Below are positions 9,909-19,263 of a stretch of 34,225 nucleotides of DNA, piece by piece (the first letter of the stretch is position 1; every line of letters starts with the position of its first letter). Origin of the DNA: Gammaproteobacteria bacterium (GTDB lineage: Bacteria > Pseudomonadota > Gammaproteobacteria > Pseudomonadales > Litorivicinaceae); NCBI GenBank assembly GCA_024640985.1, contig JAHEDY010000022.1:1-34225 (forward strand), read 5' to 3'. Position numbers and translations under genes: made by a program. The notes below the pieces were generated by a model. The model was not told the origin of the DNA and ran no database searches. It saw only the letters and a list, made by a program, of their open reading frames with translations.

Positions 9909-10327
9909 CTAAGGTATCTTTTTACATCTTGGCTGAAGAGTCTCTGGAAGCCCGGGCACGCTTTGCGGTGAAGTTTGTGCGACAATCCTTCCGAAAGGGG
10001 TTAGATGTCCACTGTCATGTGGCATCTGCCTCTGAGGCCGAGGTTTTCGATCAACTCTTGTGGGATGATGATGAGAGTTTCATCCCGCACGAGGTGGATC
10101 AAGACGACTCACCGAAAGCACCTGTGGGAATCGGTTGGCAAAATCCAACCGATCGGCATGGTGTTTTGGTCAATTTAGGTGGCGAACTGCCCCCGTGGTT
10201 TTCACACTTCGACCACTTAGTCGAAATTGTGGTGCAAGAACCCAAGGTTTTGGACACCACCCGGAACACTTGGAAACAACTGAAATTTGACGGATATCCG
10301 ATCACACAACACGATCTGCGTAAATGA
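9905..10327 (+). CDS. holC: DNA polymerase III chi subunit
   Basis: HolC (chi) bridges the clamp loader to single-stranded-DNA-binding protein. The product is 140 residues from the GTG at 9905-9907, which overlaps the pepA stop. The N-terminus [13 protein letters not shown] matches the chi fold start, and the core [15 protein letters not shown] and [24 protein letters not shown] fit the family, with an acidic insert (DQDDSPKAP) typical of it. A TTG twelve bases upstream is a less likely start. Overlaps valS by ATGA. Identification rests on both sequence and the conserved pepA-holC-valS order. Confidence 0.93.
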   Translation: MTKVSFYILAEESLEARARFAVKFVRQSFRKGLDVHCHVASASEAEVFDQLLWDDDESFIPHEVDQDDSPKAPVGIGWQNPTDRHGVLVNLGGELPPWFSHFDHLVEIVVQEPKVLDTTRNTWKQLKFDGYPITQHDLRK

Positions 10328-13098
10328 CTGACACTTTAGACAAAACATACGATCCTTCTGCCATTGAAACGCGTTGGTACGACTTCTGGGAATCCCAAGG
10401 ACACTTCGAACCTTCCGGGAATGGTACACCCTACTCCATTATGATCCCGCCACCGAATGTGACCGGATCCCTGCATATGGGCCACGCCTTCCAAGACACC
10501 ATCATGGATGCCCTAATTCGCTACCATCGGATGCTTGGGCACGACACGCTTTGGCAGGTCGGCACTGACCACGCAGGCATCGCTACGCAAATGCTGGTCG
10601 AGCGCCAATTGTTGGCATCGAATATTTCTCGGCATGATTTGGGGCGTGAGAAGTTCTTAGAGAAAGTTTGGGAATGGAAACACACGTCAGGCGGCATGAT
10701 TACCCAGCAGCTACGTCGCATGGGTGCCTCTGTGGATTGGTCACGAGAGCGCTTCACGATGGACGAGGGTTGCTCTCGAGCGGTCCAGGAAGTCTTTATT
10801 CGGCTGTTTGATGAGGGCCTGATTTACCGCGGTCAACGACTGGTGAACTGGGATCCGGTCCTTCACACCGCGATTTCCGATTTGGAGGTGGTTAGCGAAG
10901 AAGAACAGGGCTCTCTGTGGCATTTCCGTTACCCATTAGCGGATGGATCCGGACATTTGGTGGTGGCGACCACTCGTCCTGAAACCATGCTTGGCGACAG
11001 TGCGGTTGCTGTTCACCCTGAGGATGAGCGCTATAGCCATTTGATCGGAAAGACGATTGCGCTGCCACTGACAGACCGTGAAATCCCAATTATTGCCGAT
11101 GACTATGTCGATCCTGAATTCGGAACTGGATGTGTGAAGATCACACCAGCGCATGATTTCAATGACTACGCCATGGGTGAACGTCATGGTCTGACCATGA
11201 TCAATATCCTCACCAAAGACGCGAAACTGAACGATGAGGTCCCTGATGCCTATCGAGGTCTGGATCGCTTCGAGGCGAGAGCACAGATCGTCACTGATCT
11301 GGATGCCTTGGGATTATTAGAGAAAATTGACCCACACACCTTAAAGGTCCCACGTGGTGATCGCTCAGGTGTGGTGATTGAGCCACTGCTGACCGATCAA
11401 TGGTTTGTTGCAGTCGAAACGCTCGCCAAACCGGCAATCGAGGCTGTTGAAAACGGATCGATCCAGTTCGTTCCCAAACAGTGGGAAAACACCTACTTTG
11501 CCTGGATGCGAGATCTGAAGGATTGGTGTATTTCCCGCCAGCTGTGGTGGGGCCATCGAATTCCGGCATTTTATGATGACGCTGGTCGGATTTATGTGGC
11601 TGAAAACGAAGAGGCAGCACGGACGAAGTACCAGCTCAGTGCCGAGGTAACACTCACCCAAGACGATGATGTCCTGGATACCTGGTTCTCTTCAGCCCTT
11701 TGGACCTTTTCAACACTCGGCTGGCCAGATGATACTGACGCACTCAAGCGCTATCACCCGACCAGTGTTCTGGTGACCGGCTTTGACATCATTTTCTTCT
11801 GGGTAGCCCGGATGATCATGATGACCCTGAAGTTCACCGATCAAGTGCCCTTTAAAACCGTCTATGTTCATGGTTTGGTGCGTGATGCGGAAGGCCAGAA
11901 AATGTCGAAATCCAAGGGCAATGTGCTGGACCCGATTGATCTGATTGACGGGATTTCTCTGGATGATCTGGTTGCCAAACGTACCGGCTCCTTGATGCAG
12001 CCAAAAATGCAACAAGCCATTGAGAAAGCGACACGTCGACAGTTCCCAGATGGATTGCAAAGCTACGGGACTGACGCCTTACGGTTTACTTTTTGTTCAC
12101 TGGCGTCCACCGGTCGAGATATCAATTTTGATGTGGGTCGGATTGAAGGCTATCGAAACTTCTGTAACAAGCTCTGGAATGCGACGCGCTTTGTGATGAT
12201 GAAGATCGATGGGCATCAGCTGACCGAGCTTGATGCATCACAGATGACAGTCTTTGATCGTTGGATTCGCTCGAGCCTTCAAGCCACCGAAGAGAAGGTT
12301 GCGCAAGCGGTTGCGTCTTATCGATTGGATTTGGCGAGTCAGGCGATCTATGAATTTGTGTGGAACGAATACTGCGATTGGTATCTTGAGCTCACAAAAC
12401 CGATTTTGGCCGAGGGTGGCGCAAGCCTCGAGACTCAGGCCGCAACGCGGCGCACCTTAGTTGGGGTCTTGGAAACCATCTTGCGATTAGCCCATCCATT
12501 GATGCCCTACATCACCGAAGAGTTATGGCAACAGGTCGCTCCACTCATCGGTCGCGGTGGCGACACCATCTCTAAAGCGCCGTACCCGGTCGCTGATGAG
12601 TCAAAAGTGGATCGAGAGGCTGAATCCGATGTGGATTGGATGAAAGCAGTGATTGTTGCTGTAAGAACCATCCGCGGCGAAATGAACCTCTCACCGGCGA
12701 AAGAAATCCCGATGATGCTCGCCGGTGGGTTTGATGAAGATCGAGTGCGTCTAACGCGCTTAGAGGCGTTGATCGTGCCGCTCGCCAAGCTTTCTGATGT
12801 GCATTTTGTGGATGAGGGAGAAACTCTTCCGGCATCATCCACACAACTGATTGGAAAACTCGAAGTGCATGTGCCTATGGCAGGCCTGATCGATGTCGAC
12901 GCCGAAGTCGCACGCCTTGAAAAACAGTTGAAGAAGCTCGACGGTGAGATCAAAGGATTAAGTGGCAAACTGGATAATCCAGGCTTCACCGATAAAGCTC
13001 CGGCTGAGGTGGTCGAACGTGAGCGCGGACGGTTACAGGACGCGCAAGCACAGTTCACGAAAATCACTGTCACGATAAGCGAACTGAAACAGGGTTAA
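10324..13098 (+). CDS. valS: Valyl-tRNA synthetase
   Basis: A class I aminoacyl-tRNA synthetase that charges tRNA-Val and edits mischarged threonine. The 924-residue protein has the HIGH motif as HMGH (residues 51-54, within [14 protein letters not shown]), the CP1 editing domain around 190-345, KMSKS at 526-530, an anticodon-binding domain at about 640-790, and a C-terminal coiled-coil arm ([22 protein letters not shown], about 860-920). Length is close to E. coli (951). It ends the pepA-holC-valS operon and is followed by a strong terminator. Confidence 0.98.
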   Translation: MTDTLDKTYDPSAIETRWYDFWESQGHFEPSGNGTPYSIMIPPPNVTGSLHMGHAFQDTIMDALIRYHRMLGHDTLWQVGTDHAGIATQMLVERQLLASNISRHDLGREKFLEKVWEWKHTSGGMITQQLRRMGASVDWSRERFTMDEGCSRAVQEVFIRLFDEGLIYRGQRLVNWDPVLHTAISDLEVVSEEEQGSLWHFRYPLADGSGHLVVATTRPETMLGDSAVAVHPEDERYSHLIGKTIALPLTDREIPIIADDYVDPEFGTGCVKITPAHDFNDYAMGERHGLTMINILTKDAKLNDEVPDAYRGLDRFEARAQIVTDLDALGLLEKIDPHTLKVPRGDRSGVVIEPLLTDQWFVAVETLAKPAIEAVENGSIQFVPKQWENTYFAWMRDLKDWCISRQLWWGHRIPAFYDDAGRIYVAENEEAARTKYQLSAEVTLTQDDDVLDTWFSSALWTFSTLGWPDDTDALKRYHPTSVLVTGFDIIFFWVARMIMMTLKFTDQVPFKTVYVHGLVRDAEGQKMSKSKGNVLDPIDLIDGISLDDLVAKRTGSLMQPKMQQAIEKATRRQFPDGLQSYGTDALRFTFCSLASTGRDINFDVGRIEGYRNFCNKLWNATRFVMMKIDGHQLTELDASQMTVFDRWIRSSLQATEEKVAQAVASYRLDLASQAIYEFVWNEYCDWYLELTKPILAEGGASLETQAATRRTLVGVLETILRLAHPLMPYITEELWQQVAPLIGRGGDTISKAPYPVADESKVDREAESDVDWMKAVIVAVRTIRGEMNLSPAKEIPMMLAGGFDEDRVRLTRLEALIVPLAKLSDVHFVDEGETLPASSTQLIGKLEVHVPMAGLIDVDAEVARLEKQLKKLDGEIKGLSGKLDNPGFTDKAPAEVVERERGRLQDAQAQFTKITVTISELKQG

Positions 13099-13169
13099 AA
13101 CCGGACAAGAAATTGAATCGAAATGGTTTGTTCAATGAAAAAATTCTATCGAAAATCGTGATTCTGAAT

Positions 13170-13178
13170 TTATCCACA
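13170..13178 (+). promoter_or_regulatory. Consensus DnaA box, upstream of nrdA
   Basis: TTATCCACA, an exact match to the consensus DnaA box, 95 bases upstream of the nrdA -35 hexamer and before the valS terminator. DnaA boxes near the nrdAB promoter regulate it in E. coli; the same role is inferred here. Confidence 0.55.
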
Positions 13179-13190
13179 GCCAAATAAAAC

Positions 13191-13223
13191 CCAAAGCCAG
13201 AGTTTCTCTGGCTTTGGCGTTTT
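13191..13223 (+). terminator. Rho-independent terminator of the pepA-holC-valS operon
   Basis: A perfect 12-bp stem, CCAAAGCCAGAG (13191-13202) with CTCTGGCTTTGG (13206-13217), a three-base TTT loop, then CGTTTT. It begins about 92 bases after the valS stop. Confidence 0.85.
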
Positions 13224-13244
13224 CAAGCACGAGTTCTCCCCAAT

Positions 13245-13253
13245 TTATCCACA
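13245..13253 (+). promoter_or_regulatory. Second consensus DnaA box, adjacent to nrdA promoter
   Basis: TTATCCACA in the same orientation as the first box and 75 bp from it, ending 11 bases before the nrdA -35 element. Two exact copies within 84 bp are unlikely by chance. Confidence 0.62.
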
Positions 13254-13264
13254 AAAATTTTGGA

Positions 13265-13296
13265 TTGACTTAATGGTCAACCACAGTATCTTGTGT
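13265..13296 (+). promoter_or_regulatory. nrdA promoter with overlapping NrdR-like box
   Basis: TTGACT (-35, 13265-13270) and TATCTT (-10, 13287-13292) with a 16-bp spacer make a credible sigma70 promoter. The 16-mer CCACAGTATCTTGTGT at 13281-13296 matches 13 of 16 positions of the NrdR box as I recall it and covers the -10, which fits repression by NrdR. A degraded second box (13249-13264) would lie one NrdR spacing upstream and overlap the DnaA box. Transcription start is predicted near 13299. Confidence 0.6.
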
Positions 13297-13310
13297 CCGA
13301 TATTCATTGA

Positions 13311-13330
13311 AACCCCAACATCTTGGGGTT
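13311..13330 (+). other. Hairpin in the nrdA leader
   Basis: AACCCCAA (13311-13318) pairs perfectly with TTGGGGTT (13323-13330) around a CATC loop. It lies within the predicted 5' leader of nrdA, about 40 bases before the start codon, and has no U-run. The 3' arm can instead pair with the following CCCAA (13333-13337), giving two mutually exclusive folds. Confidence 0.5.
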
Positions 13331-13369
13331 AACCCAAAAATTAGTAACCAGGGACTTGGTGGAGGCCGC

Positions 13370-16243
13370 ATGTATCAATCAAGCCGTGTTAGCGGGCAAC
13401 AAGAAGAACAAACAGTCGCGCCAAAGGCTGCGCCGGTGTCACCTCAGGCGACACCAGCGCCCGGTGAAATCCGGGTCATGAAACGAAACGGTTCTGTGGT
13501 CGGCTTTGATGCTACAAAAATCGTCGTCGCGATGAGCAAAGCGTTTTTGGCCGTTGAAGGCAATACTGCTGCTGCCAGTAACCGAATCCACGAAACTGTT
13601 GAACGGTTAACCGCCCAAGTGGTCGATACATTCCGTCGTCGCATGCCTTCAGGTGGCATCGTGCACATTGAAGACATCCAAGACCAGGTCGAGCTTTGCT
13701 TAATGCGGAACGGTGAACACAGAGTCGCTCGGGATTACGTGCTGTACCGTGAAGAAAGAAAGCGTATGCGCTCTGAAAAGATCGAAACGCCACGCGAAGA
13801 CCATCCTGAAATTAAAATTGTCAAAGACGATGGCACCAGAGAGCCATTGGATGTCGGTCGCTTAAAAACAGTCATTGCTGAGGCCTGTGAGGGCTTAGCG
13901 GACGTCGATGGCTCAATCGTCTTGTCTGAAACGTTAAAGAACCTCTATGACGGTGTGACACAACATGATGTCAACACCGCGTTAATCATGAGCGCGCGGA
14001 CGTTGGTTGAGAAAGAGCCGAACTATACCTATGTCACGGCTCGATTGTTATTGGATGATATCCGAGCGAAGTCGCTGACGCGTCTGGGAGTCGCTGAAAA
14101 GGCCACTCAGTTTGAGATGGAAACGCTCTATCCACAGGCCCTGAAAGCGTTTTTGCAACTGGCGGTCGAGAGCGAATTAGTCTCTGCGGAGTTATTGGAC
14201 TACAACATCGATCAAATGGCCGCAGCACTGATTGCCGAGCGCGATAACCAGTTTACTTACTTGGGCTTGCAAACATTGTATGACCGTTACTTCATCCACA
14301 AAGATGAAGTCCGAATTGAATTGCCCCAGGTGTTTTTTATGCGGATCGCGATGGGTCTCGCACTGAAAGAAGACAACCGGGAAGAGCGTGCGATTGAATT
14401 CTATCAGTTGCTTTCAAGCTTTGATTACATGGCCTCAACGCCGACATTGTTTAACTCAGGAACATTAAGAAGCCAGCTGTCGAGTTGCTACCTCACCACA
14501 GTTCCAGACAACCTTGATGGCATCTATGGCGCGATTCGCGACAATGCGATGTTGTCAAAATGGGCCGGTGGATTAGGTAACGACTGGACACCTGTTCGCT
14601 CACTGGGGTCTTACATCAAAGGCACCAATGGCAAGAGCCAAGGGGTGGTTCCGTTCTTGAAAGTCGTCAACGACACGGCTGTCGCAGTCAATCAAGGCGG
14701 AAAGCGCAAAGGGGCAGTCTGTGCCTACTTAGAAACCTGGCACATGGATATCGAAGAATTCTTAGAGCTTCGCAAGAATACCGGGGATGACCGTCGTCGA
14801 ACGCATGACATGAATACCGCCAACTGGGTTCCTGATTTGTTCATGAAGCGGGTCTTTGAAGATGCTGAGTGGACACTGTTCTCACCATCGACCTGCCCAG
14901 ATTTGCATGATCTGTTCGGTCAAGCCTTTGAAACGCGCTACAACGAATACGAAGCCATGACCCATAGTGGTGAGATCACTCATTTCAAGCGGGTCCAAGC
15001 GAAAGATCTATGGCGGAAGATGTTGTCGATGTTGTTCGAAACAGGCCATCCATGGATTACCTTTAAAGATGCGTGCAATTTAAGAAGCCCGCAGCAACAT
15101 GCCGGTGTTGTGCACTCATCGAACCTTTGTACAGAGATCACGCTCAATACATCGAACGACGAAATCGCAGTCTGTAACCTTGGCTCTGTTAACTTAAGAC
15201 AACACGTCACAAAAGATGGTGGTCTAGATCGAGAGAAACTCGGCAAAACCGTCAAGACAGCGGTACGGATGCTCGATAACGTGATCGACATTAACTACTA
15301 CGCGGTCCCTCAGGCTGAAAATTCCAACATGAAGCACCGACCTGTCGGTCTTGGCATCATGGGTTTCCAGGATGCCTTGTATGAGCTTGGGATTGCGTAC
15401 GGATCTGACGAAGCGGTGCAGTTTGCTGATGAATCGATGGAAGTGGTTTCATACTACGCGATCGAAGCCTCAGCGGAACTTGCCCGTGAACGCGGAGCGT
15501 ATTCAAGTTTTGATGGAAGCCTCTGGTCACAGGGCATCCTGCCAATTGATTCCATTGAGAAATTGAGGGAAGAACGTGGAGCTAATTACCTTAACATGGA
15601 CACCTCCGCACAGCTTGACTGGACGGAACTCCGAGAAAAAGCCAAAGGTGGAATGCGGAACTCAAACGTCATGGCCATCGCACCAACAGCCACGATCGCA
15701 AACATCACTGGCGTGTCGCAATCGATTGAACCCACCTACCAAAACCTCTACGTAAAATCGAACCTGTCGGGCGAATTTACCGTGGTCAATCCCTATCTTG
15801 TCCGGGATCTGAAAGAGCGCGGACTCTGGGATAATGTGATGGTCAACGACCTGAAATATTATGACGGATCAGTGCAGCAAGTCGCACGGATTCCAGATGA
15901 TCTGAAAGCGCTGTATGCCACCTCGTTTGAGCTGGAAACGCGCTGGATTGTGGAAGCAGCAGCCCGTCGCCAGAAATGGATCGATCAGGCCCAAAGCCTC
16001 AACATTTATATCGCCAATGCCAACGGGAAGAAGCTCGATGTGACGTACCGGATGGCTTGGTTCAGTGGTCTGAAAACAACCTATTACCTCCGCGCACTCG
16101 GCGCAACGCAAGCGGAAAAATCCACCATCAACAAATCGAACCTGAATGCGGTCACCGCAACTCAGGCCGCACAGGTTGCCGAACCTGCTGCTGTACCTAA
16201 GGCGTGCAGTCTGGATGATCCCGATTGTGAAGCCTGCCAGTAA
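13370..16243 (+). CDS. nrdA: Class Ia ribonucleotide reductase, alpha subunit
   Basis: The catalytic subunit that reduces ribonucleoside diphosphates to deoxyribonucleotides. At 957 residues it is about 200 longer than E. coli NrdA because the N-terminus carries two ATP-cone domains: one at about residues 30-130 (IRVMKRNGSVVGFDATKI...), a second at about 140-240 (KIVKDDGTREPLDVGRLKT...). This is the layout I recall for Pseudomonas NrdA. The catalytic barrel includes TPTLFNSG, SSCYLTT, NLCTEI and NSNVMAIAPTATIANI. The C-terminus ends CSLDDPDCEACQ with the redox-active Cys pair. The start is ATG 13370-13372 with GGTGGAGG just before it; a TTG at 13307 would translate the leader hairpin and is rejected. 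Cotranscribed with nrdB. Confidence 0.96.
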   Translation: MYQSSRVSGQQEEQTVAPKAAPVSPQATPAPGEIRVMKRNGSVVGFDATKIVVAMSKAFLAVEGNTAAASNRIHETVERLTAQVVDTFRRRMPSGGIVHIEDIQDQVELCLMRNGEHRVARDYVLYREERKRMRSEKIETPREDHPEIKIVKDDGTREPLDVGRLKTVIAEACEGLADVDGSIVLSETLKNLYDGVTQHDVNTALIMSARTLVEKEPNYTYVTARLLLDDIRAKSLTRLGVAEKATQFEMETLYPQALKAFLQLAVESELVSAELLDYNIDQMAAALIAERDNQFTYLGLQTLYDRYFIHKDEVRIELPQVFFMRIAMGLALKEDNREERAIEFYQLLSSFDYMASTPTLFNSGTLRSQLSSCYLTTVPDNLDGIYGAIRDNAMLSKWAGGLGNDWTPVRSLGSYIKGTNGKSQGVVPFLKVVNDTAVAVNQGGKRKGAVCAYLETWHMDIEEFLELRKNTGDDRRRTHDMNTANWVPDLFMKRVFEDAEWTLFSPSTCPDLHDLFGQAFETRYNEYEAMTHSGEITHFKRVQAKDLWRKMLSMLFETGHPWITFKDACNLRSPQQHAGVVHSSNLCTEITLNTSNDEIAVCNLGSVNLRQHVTKDGGLDREKLGKTVKTAVRMLDNVIDINYYAVPQAENSNMKHRPVGLGIMGFQDALYELGIAYGSDEAVQFADESMEVVSYYAIEASAELARERGAYSSFDGSLWSQGILPIDSIEKLREERGANYLNMDTSAQLDWTELREKAKGGMRNSNVMAIAPTATIANITGVSQSIEPTYQNLYVKSNLSGEFTVVNPYLVRDLKERGLWDNVMVNDLKYYDGSVQQVARIPDDLKALYATSFELETRWIVEAAARRQKWIDQAQSLNIYIANANGKKLDVTYRMAWFSGLKTTYYLRALGATQAEKSTINKSNLNAVTATQAAQVAEPAAVPKACSLDDPDCEACQ

Positions 16244-16272
16244 ACCGAACGATTTGAAGGAGAAGAAAGAGA

Positions 16273-17523
16273 ATGCTGAATTGGGACGCGTTTAACGAAC
16301 CTGAAGAGCACATCGCCCCGCCACCCCCAAAGCAGGCGAAGCCCGAAGAACCACAACAGCAGCTCGCGATTGAGCCTGCCCCTGTGACTGAAGTGGCCGA
16401 CCCGACACGCTTTGAGCCAACCGGTTCTGCTGCCTTTGAGGCGGCACAGCAGGCGCTCGAGCAGTTGGATGTTGCACCTGGACTTGAAGAACTCGAGATG
16501 GGTGCGGATCGTGTACAAGTCGATCAAAAGCGGATGATCAACTGCCGCGCTGATTTGAACCAGTTGGTGCCTTTTAAATATGAGTGGGCTTGGACCAAAT
16601 ATCTGGATGGGTGCGCCAACCACTGGATGCCACAAGAAATCAACATGACGCAAGATATCGCGTTGTGGAGATCCAATGATGGTTTGTCAGAAGATGAGCG
16701 GAAGATCGTGATGCGAAATCTCGGCTTCTTCTCGACAGCCGATTCACTGGTCGCGAATAACCTGGTGTTGTCAATTTACCGTTTGGTCACAAATCCAGAG
16801 TGTCGTCAGTACCTGTTGCGTCAAGCGTTTGAAGAAGCGATTCATACGCACGCCTATCAGTATTGCATTGAATCGTTGGGAATGGATGAAGGTGAAATCT
16901 TCAACATGTACCGAGAAGTTCCAGCGGTGGCGAAAAAATCGGCCTGGGCATTGAAGTATACCCAAGCCATCGGCAATCCACAGTTCCAAACAGGAACGAC
17001 GGAAAACGACCAAGAACTCTTGCAGAACTTGATCGCGTTTTACTGTGTGTTGGAAGGTTTATTCTTCTACTGCGGTTTCTCTCAGATTCTGTCGATGGGC
17101 CGCAGAAACAAGATGACCGGTGTTGCAGAGCAATTCCAGTACATCCTGCGAGATGAATCGATGCACGTGAACTTTGGTGTCGATGTGATCAACCAGATCA
17201 AAAACGAAAATCCAAAGCTTTGGACTGAAGAGTTCCAGGCGAAGATGACGCAGATGATTTTAGAAGGCCTCGCCTTAGAAATTGAGTATGCACGTGACAC
17301 CATGCCACGTGGAGTGCTCGGGATGAATGCCCAGATGATGGAAGATTATCTGAAGTTCATCACTAACCGTCGTCTGACTCAGATTGGTTTGTCAGAGCAA
17401 TTTCCTGGGGTGGAAAATCCATTCCCATGGATGAGTGAAATTATGGACCTTCGGAAAGAGAAGAACTTCTTCGAAACCCGGGTCACCGAGTATCAGGTCG
17501 GCGGCGCGCTGTCCTGGGACTAA
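16273..17523 (+). CDS. nrdB: Class Ia ribonucleotide reductase, beta subunit
   Basis: The small subunit that houses the diiron-tyrosyl radical cofactor. The 416-residue protein has an N-terminal Pro/Glu/Ala-rich extension of about 75 residues before the conserved fold (from about [25 protein letters not shown]), as in Pseudomonas NrdB. The metal ligands and radical Tyr lie in [12 protein letters not shown] (about residues 191-202): Glu and His ligands and the Tyr four after the His, matching E. coli Glu115/His118/Tyr122. Later ligands are in [12 protein letters not shown]. An AAGGAG ribosome site precedes the ATG; the gap to nrdA is 29 bases. A clear terminator follows. Confidence 0.96.
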   Translation: MLNWDAFNEPEEHIAPPPPKQAKPEEPQQQLAIEPAPVTEVADPTRFEPTGSAAFEAAQQALEQLDVAPGLEELEMGADRVQVDQKRMINCRADLNQLVPFKYEWAWTKYLDGCANHWMPQEINMTQDIALWRSNDGLSEDERKIVMRNLGFFSTADSLVANNLVLSIYRLVTNPECRQYLLRQAFEEAIHTHAYQYCIESLGMDEGEIFNMYREVPAVAKKSAWALKYTQAIGNPQFQTGTTENDQELLQNLIAFYCVLEGLFFYCGFSQILSMGRRNKMTGVAEQFQYILRDESMHVNFGVDVINQIKNENPKLWTEEFQAKMTQMILEGLALEIEYARDTMPRGVLGMNAQMMEDYLKFITNRRLTQIGLSEQFPGVENPFPWMSEIMDLRKEKNFFETRVTEYQVGGALSWD

Positions 17524-17544
17524 ACCTCAACCGAGGATGATTTT

Positions 17545-17571
17545 AGCCCAGACTTCGGTCTGGGCTTTTTT
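17545..17571 (+). terminator. Rho-independent terminator of nrdAB
   Basis: AGCCCAGAC (17545-17553), a UUCG tetraloop, GTCTGGGCT (17558-17566), then a T-run. It starts 22 bases after the nrdB stop. Confidence 0.92.
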
Positions 17572-17692
17572 ATACCCAAAATACACGCGATACCGCCACA
17601 AGATCTCTATCGACGTCGATGAGTTCTGCACGATTGTCGACGCGACAACTCGAACGTGGCGAGTTCTTTGCTCAAAGAGGAAGAATCATCGC

Positions 17693-17698
17693 TATACT
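17693..17698 (+). promoter_or_regulatory. -10 box placed for a leaderless transcript of the aldolase gene
   Basis: TATACT ends only six bases before the ATG at 17705, and no Shine-Dalgarno lies close to that ATG (the only purine run, AGAGGAAG near 17677, is too far). If this -10 is used, transcription begins at or next to the start codon. The -35 is weak (TTGCTC with a 19-bp spacer, or nothing clear at 17 bp). Confidence 0.4.
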
Positions 17699-17704
17699 CA
17701 TTCC

Positions 17705-18370
17705 ATGAACTTATTTCTCGATACAGCAAACACCGAATGCTGGGCCGCGCTTGCCAAAACAGGCTTGTTTACAGGAATCACAACAAATCCCCTCTTGCTT
17801 GAGCGCAGCGGTCTCAACACGTCGATCGAAACCTATCATGAGCTCTATACCAAAGCGCTGGATCTCGGTTATCCAAGCATCCAGTTCCAGGTATTTGGAA
17901 GTGATTGGCTTCAATGCGCCCAAGCCATCCAAGCGATTGGTCCAGAGGTTGTGATTAAAATTCCAGCAAATGAGACTGGATTTTCAGTCGCCGCACAACT
18001 GGAACTTCCAAAACGAATCACACTGACTGCGGTTTACTCTGAGGGTCAAGTGATGGCAGCAGAGGCGCTCGGGGTTGCCTATACAGCGCCCTACTATGCT
18101 CGACTCAAGGACGCCGTCGACAATGCTGATGCGCTATTCGATCGGATGCAAGACATCGCCTTTGAAACCGAACTTTTAGTCGCCAGTCTTAGATCGGTTG
18201 ACCAACTATTTGACTTAGCTTCGCGAGGCTTTTTCACCTTCGCACTTCCTCAACCGATTGCGACTGAATTTTTCAAATCTTCGCTTGCTGATCAGGCCAT
18301 CAGCGCCTTTGAAGAGGCCGCTCAACGCGAGCCAAAAATCGTCACCACTTCCTCACGCGTCGGCGGCTGA
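17705..18370 (+). CDS. Fructose-6-phosphate aldolase / small transaldolase-like protein
   Basis: A 221-residue member of the small (FSA/MipB-type) transaldolase family, which cleaves fructose-6-P to dihydroxyacetone and glyceraldehyde-3-P or moves the dihydroxyacetone unit. It begins MNLFLDTANTECW and has GITTNPLLLERSG, VVIKIPAN containing the Schiff-base Lys, TAVYSEGQVMAAEALGVAYTAPYYARL and LLVASLRSVDQLFDL, matching E. coli FSA segment by segment. Sequence alone does not decide aldolase versus transaldolase. The start is ATG 17705; reading upstream runs back through the nrdB terminator. Its end overlaps the fructokinase gene on the opposite strand by 49 bases. The neighbour makes fructose-6-P, supporting a sugar-phosphate role. 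Confidence 0.87.
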   Translation: MNLFLDTANTECWAALAKTGLFTGITTNPLLLERSGLNTSIETYHELYTKALDLGYPSIQFQVFGSDWLQCAQAIQAIGPEVVIKIPANETGFSVAAQLELPKRITLTAVYSEGQVMAAEALGVAYTAPYYARLKDAVDNADALFDRMQDIAFETELLVASLRSVDQLFDLASRGFFTFALPQPIATEFFKSSLADQAISAFEEAAQREPKIVTTSSRVGG

Positions 18371-19263
18371 CAACCAGCGCGAGTGCAGTTCACGCCAGCC
18401 ACCCGAGACGCCAGCGTTAAGACCTCTCGAAGGCTCTCGGCATTCAGTTCGGACAACGCATGACCGGATAACCCAAGGCGATCAATCTCAGAGAGCAAGG
18501 TTCCATGTACCGAATCCCCAGCACCGACAGTATCTGACAGTGGCCCCGGCAAACTGGCCTCGACACTGACTGTGACTCCCTTTCCTGTGAATCCAGTGAG
18601 GCCTTCTGAACCACGGGTGTAAACACAGAGCTGTGGTGAATAGGTCTCGATAAAGCGACTGAGCGCTTGGTTGGTCCACTCAGGATGTAAATACTCAAGA
18701 TCTTCATCACTGAGTTTGACGAGATCAGCAACCTGCAAAAATCGCGCAATGCCCTTTCGGTAGCGATCAGGATCTGTGGTCATCGATGGCCGACAATTGG
18801 GATCAATGGAGATCAATGCACCACGCTCTTGAGCGGCTGCGACGACCTGAAGCCAAGCATCCTGATCATCAGCCGGAATTAATGCACAAGAGCCCACGTG
18901 AAAGATCGACATCTTCGGTGGAAAAGACGCGATCATCGCATCCACAGGAACCTCCCGATCAGCCGTTCCTTCCCGATAAAAGGCATAGCTTGGCTGATTG
19001 GTCTCATCCAGCGAGACCACCGCTAGAGAGCTGTAAGCGTCCGATCGTGCATCAGCTCTCAGTTTCACATGACATTCTTGTAAACGATCGATTAGCAAGT
19101 CACCGTAAGCATCCCGACTCAATGTCGAAACATAAAGGACATCAGATCCCAATTGACCAGAAGCCAGAGCACAATTTAATGTCGAACCACCAGGACAGGC
19201 TTCAAACAATCGTTGCCCGCGATCAATCAAATCCACAATGGCATCACCACCGATCACGATCAC
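18322..19263 (-). CDS. PfkB-family fructokinase
   Basis: A 313-residue ribokinase/PfkB sugar kinase, most likely phosphorylating fructose made by the polyol dehydrogenases upstream (the role of MtlZ in Pseudomonas fluorescens). It has the N-terminal GGDAIVDLI, PGGSTLNCALASGQLG substrate loop, ISIDPNCRP, VKLSDEDLEYLHP, and the catalytic/anion-hole motif DTVGAGDSVHG near residues 243-253. The start is GTG 19261-19263, overlapping the dehydrogenase stop as GTGA. It is the last gene of the polyol operon and converges on the aldolase gene. Confidence 0.92.
   Translation of the reverse strand: MIVIGGDAIVDLIDRGQRLFEACPGGSTLNCALASGQLGSDVLYVSTLSRDAYGDLLIDRLQECHVKLRADARSDAYSSLAVVSLDETNQPSYAFYREGTADREVPVDAMIASFPPKMSIFHVGSCALIPADDQDAWLQVVAAAQERGALISIDPNCRPSMTTDPDRYRKGIARFLQVADLVKLSDEDLEYLHPEWTNQALSRFIETYSPQLCVYTRGSEGLTGFTGKGVTVSVEASLPGPLSDTVGAGDSVHGTLLSEIDRLGLSGHALSELNAESLREVLTLASRVAGVNCTRAGCQPPTREEVVTIFGSR

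Noticed and set aside
12507-13073. 188-codon minus-strand frame in the 3' part of valS
   Set aside because: Ser/Thr/Arg-rich shadow of the coiled-coil and anticodon-binding region of valS.
13307-13369. TTG start for NrdA 21 codons upstream
   Set aside because: It would translate the leader hairpin; a strong GGAGG site precedes the ATG at 13370.
17435-17704. 90-residue N-terminal extension of the aldolase
   Set aside because: It reads through the end of nrdB and the nrdAB terminator and has no similarity to FSA; the protein family starts at MNLFLDT.
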